Shown here: piece by piece, positions 6,028 to 7,068 of the stretch
Numbering within the stretch: the first letter of the stretch is position 1
How the letters are laid out: each line of letters begins with the position of its first letter
Assembly (NCBI GenBank): GCA_947176675.1
Contig: CAMWRN010000128.1
Location: forward strand, 1 to 7,068
Origin: an uncultured Clostridia bacterium
Lineage (GTDB): Bacteria; Bacillota; Clostridia; Oscillospirales; Ruminococcaceae
Length of the DNA: 7,068 nt
Reading direction: 5' to 3'
The notes under the pieces: model-generated
Seen by the model: only the letters and a program-made list of their open reading frames with translations
Database searches by the model: none
What the model was told of the DNA's origin: nothing
Program-made: the position numbers and the translations under genes

Positions 6028-6639
6028 TTATACACCTCTTTGCTTTTTCCGCAGCTTTTTTGACAGCTTATTGACCGTTTTTTCTTTTTTCTGTACTCTT
6101 TCCCCGCGCTTTTCCGAAATAAAAACGTAATATCCGTTTATTTCGAGTATCCTTACACCGCCAAAAATTGAAGTAAGCTTATTTTTATACCAATCAGGTC
6201 TTTTTGTGACCATTATCATTTTTCCGCCTAATACCAGCTTCTTAAATCCCACTTCAATAAAGCGCCTGGGTACTGAAAAATCAGTATGGTACGGAGGATT
6301 TGATAAAATCAAAGTAAAATCGTTATCCTGTATATTGCAAAAACCATCGCTTATCTTAATATCTATATTCGGTACACCGTTAAGCTTTGCATTTATTTTT
6401 GCCTGTTTCACCGCACTTTCGGAAATATCGCACATTGTAACCCTTTCATAACCTATCAGCTTGGCTGCCAGTATTCCCACAACACCGTACCCGCAGCCCA
6501 TATCCAATATTTTATCGCTCGGTAAAAAATCCACCGCAGACAGCATAGCCAATGTACCGGTATCAATGTTATTCGGCGAAAAGTTTGAAGGGTCTGTTTC
6601 AAACCTCAGGCTCACATTTTTTATCTCTGTTAAAATCAT
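6028..6639 (-). CDS. RsmC-like class I methyltransferase (small methyltransferase domain)
   Basis: This 203-residue SAM-dependent methyltransferase has motif I, KILDMGCGYGVVGI (43-56), the acidic end of β2 at CDIS (70-73), and the NPPY motif at 114-117. NPPY is typical of enzymes that methylate the exocyclic amine of guanine or adenine, or glutamine. The order and spacing match the MTS domain of RsmC/RlmG-type rRNA guanine-N2 methyltransferases. E. coli RsmC is about 340 residues with two related domains; this protein has only the catalytic one, as is common in Firmicutes. The tail from about 178 onward is rich in lysine and arginine and may bind RNA. The start is the ATG at 6639, with GAGGTG 4 nt upstream. 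It lies 33 nt after the DUF402 gene and 2 nt before the cysteine-rich gene. A 16S rRNA target is likely from the family but unproven. Confidence 0.92.
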   Translation of the reverse strand: MILTEIKNVSLRFETDPSNFSPNNIDTGTLAMLSAVDFLPSDKILDMGCGYGVVGILAAKLIGYERVTMCDISESAVKQAKINAKLNGVPNIDIKISDGFCNIQDNDFTLILSNPPYHTDFSVPRRFIEVGFKKLVLGGKMIMVTKRPDWYKNKLTSIFGGVRILEINGYYVFISEKRGERVQKKEKTVNKLSKKLRKKQRGV

Positions 6640-6655
6640 ACTGCACCTCGCTATG

Positions 6656-6661
6656 TTACAT
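6656..6661 (-). other. Start-stop element ATGTAA with its own Shine-Dalgarno
   Basis: In the 33-nt gap before the RsmC-like gene, CAGGAG is followed after about 5 nt by ATG and immediately by TAA. Ribosomes bound here could start and stop at once, keeping them near the real start 17 nt further on. It could equally be chance or the remnant of a lost small gene. Confidence 0.3.
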
Positions 6662-6672
6662 ATTTTCTCCTG

Positions 6673-7068
6673 TCAAACATTCTTTTTGAAAATATTATCG
6701 TTACTCTCAATTCTTTTCATTGCAAGCTTTAAAATATTCTCGCACCATAGCTGCGTTTTTTCTACGTCGGAGCATAGCTCCGAAACGATATCATTTCCCT
6801 CTTTTATCGCCCTTTGATATTGTTCTTCAGACAATTCTCCCGACTTGTAAGCTGCGTCCAATTCGTCGCGGTCTTCCATGATAACATCGCCCTCAACATC
6901 AAACACAACGTCCAAATACTGATCCGTGAAATAAGCTATGCCGTCCTCATCATATCCCCAACCGTCAATAACGTCAACGTACCATATCGAAACCGATTTG
7001 GAATATTTTACGCCCTGAACCGTTCGGGATTCCGGTAGAAATTTTGCCGTTATCGCCCTATACTGATT
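6673..7068 (-). CDS. DUF402 (FomD/Ntdp-like) protein, C-terminal 131 residues (5' end outside window)
   Basis: The frame is open to the window edge and ends at TGA 6673-6675. The visible 131 residues show the DUF402 pattern: a strand SVSIWYVDVI (26-35), then YFTDQYLDVVFDVEGD (46-61), whose aspartates are the likely metal ligands, then EDRDELDAAYKSGELSEEQY (65-84), a helical C-terminal segment usual in this family. Characterised relatives include FomD, which hydrolyses a cytidylyl intermediate in fosfomycin synthesis, and Ntdp/YgaC nucleoside tri- and diphosphatases, so a metal-dependent phosphohydrolase role is plausible. The substrate cannot be told. An internal ATG at 6915 is in frame, but the conserved strand before it shows that the gene continues upstream. 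The RsmC-like methyltransferase follows after 33 nt in the same direction. Confidence 0.82.
   Translation of the reverse strand, partial: NQYRAITAKFLPESRTVQGVKYSKSVSIWYVDVIDGWGYDEDGIAYFTDQYLDVVFDVEGDVIMEDRDELDAAYKSGELSEEQYQRAIKEGNDIVSELCSDVEKTQLWCENILKLAMKRIESNDNIFKKNV

Noticed and set aside
1..7068. Integron cassettes, insertion sequences, CRISPR repeats, tRNA or rRNA genes
   Set aside because: The cluster of small acyltransferases suggested cassettes. However, I saw no repeated attC-like hairpins between genes, no integrase or transposase, no regularly spaced repeats, and no tRNA-like cloverleaf.

Overview
The window reads as chromosomal DNA of a Gram-positive anaerobe of the class Clostridia, probably an Oscillospiraceae/Ruminococcus-like genome. 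This rests on strong AGGAGG-type ribosome binding sites, tightly packed small genes, a methionine synthase whose reactivation domain is a separate protein, and a set of small enzyme families typical of these bacteria. The assignment is inferred from sequence character, not from a search. Every gene I can support lies on the minus strand, so transcription runs from high to low coordinates, and both window edges cut a gene.

In transcription order, block one (7068 to 4462) is a tight series: the 3' part of a DUF402 protein; an RsmC-like small-domain methyltransferase; a cysteine-rich protein of unknown function; a GNAT acetyltransferase; and a type A chloramphenicol O-acetyltransferase. The last three junctions are a 2-nt gap, a 16-nt overlap and a 4-nt overlap, so these genes are probably one translationally coupled operon.

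Block two (4461 to 2496) begins with a 203-nt gap. It holds a perfect TATAAT and a decayed or very small ORF with a good ribosome binding site. A second, unrelated GNAT acetyltransferase follows, then a class I SAM-dependent methyltransferase interrupted by an in-frame TAA at codon 71, then a Nudix hydrolase. Sampled stretches of the CAT and second GNAT region are about 40% GC.

Block three (2495 to 1) is metabolic: a stand-alone methionine synthase reactivation protein overlaps metH by 8 nt. The metH part covers the homocysteine-binding and methyltetrahydrofolate-binding modules, and the cobalamin part lies beyond the window. Sampled metH stretches are about 52-65% GC. The two proteins form a split B12-dependent methionine synthase: metH does the catalysis, and the separate protein supports reductive remethylation of oxidised cobalamin.

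I see no CRISPR array, tRNA, rRNA, insertion sequence, recombinase or convincing rho-independent terminator. The points most worth following up are the ochre codon in the methyltransferase, the cysteine tail on the methionine synthase reactivator, and the coupled operon joining a CAT to an uncharacterised cysteine-rich protein.
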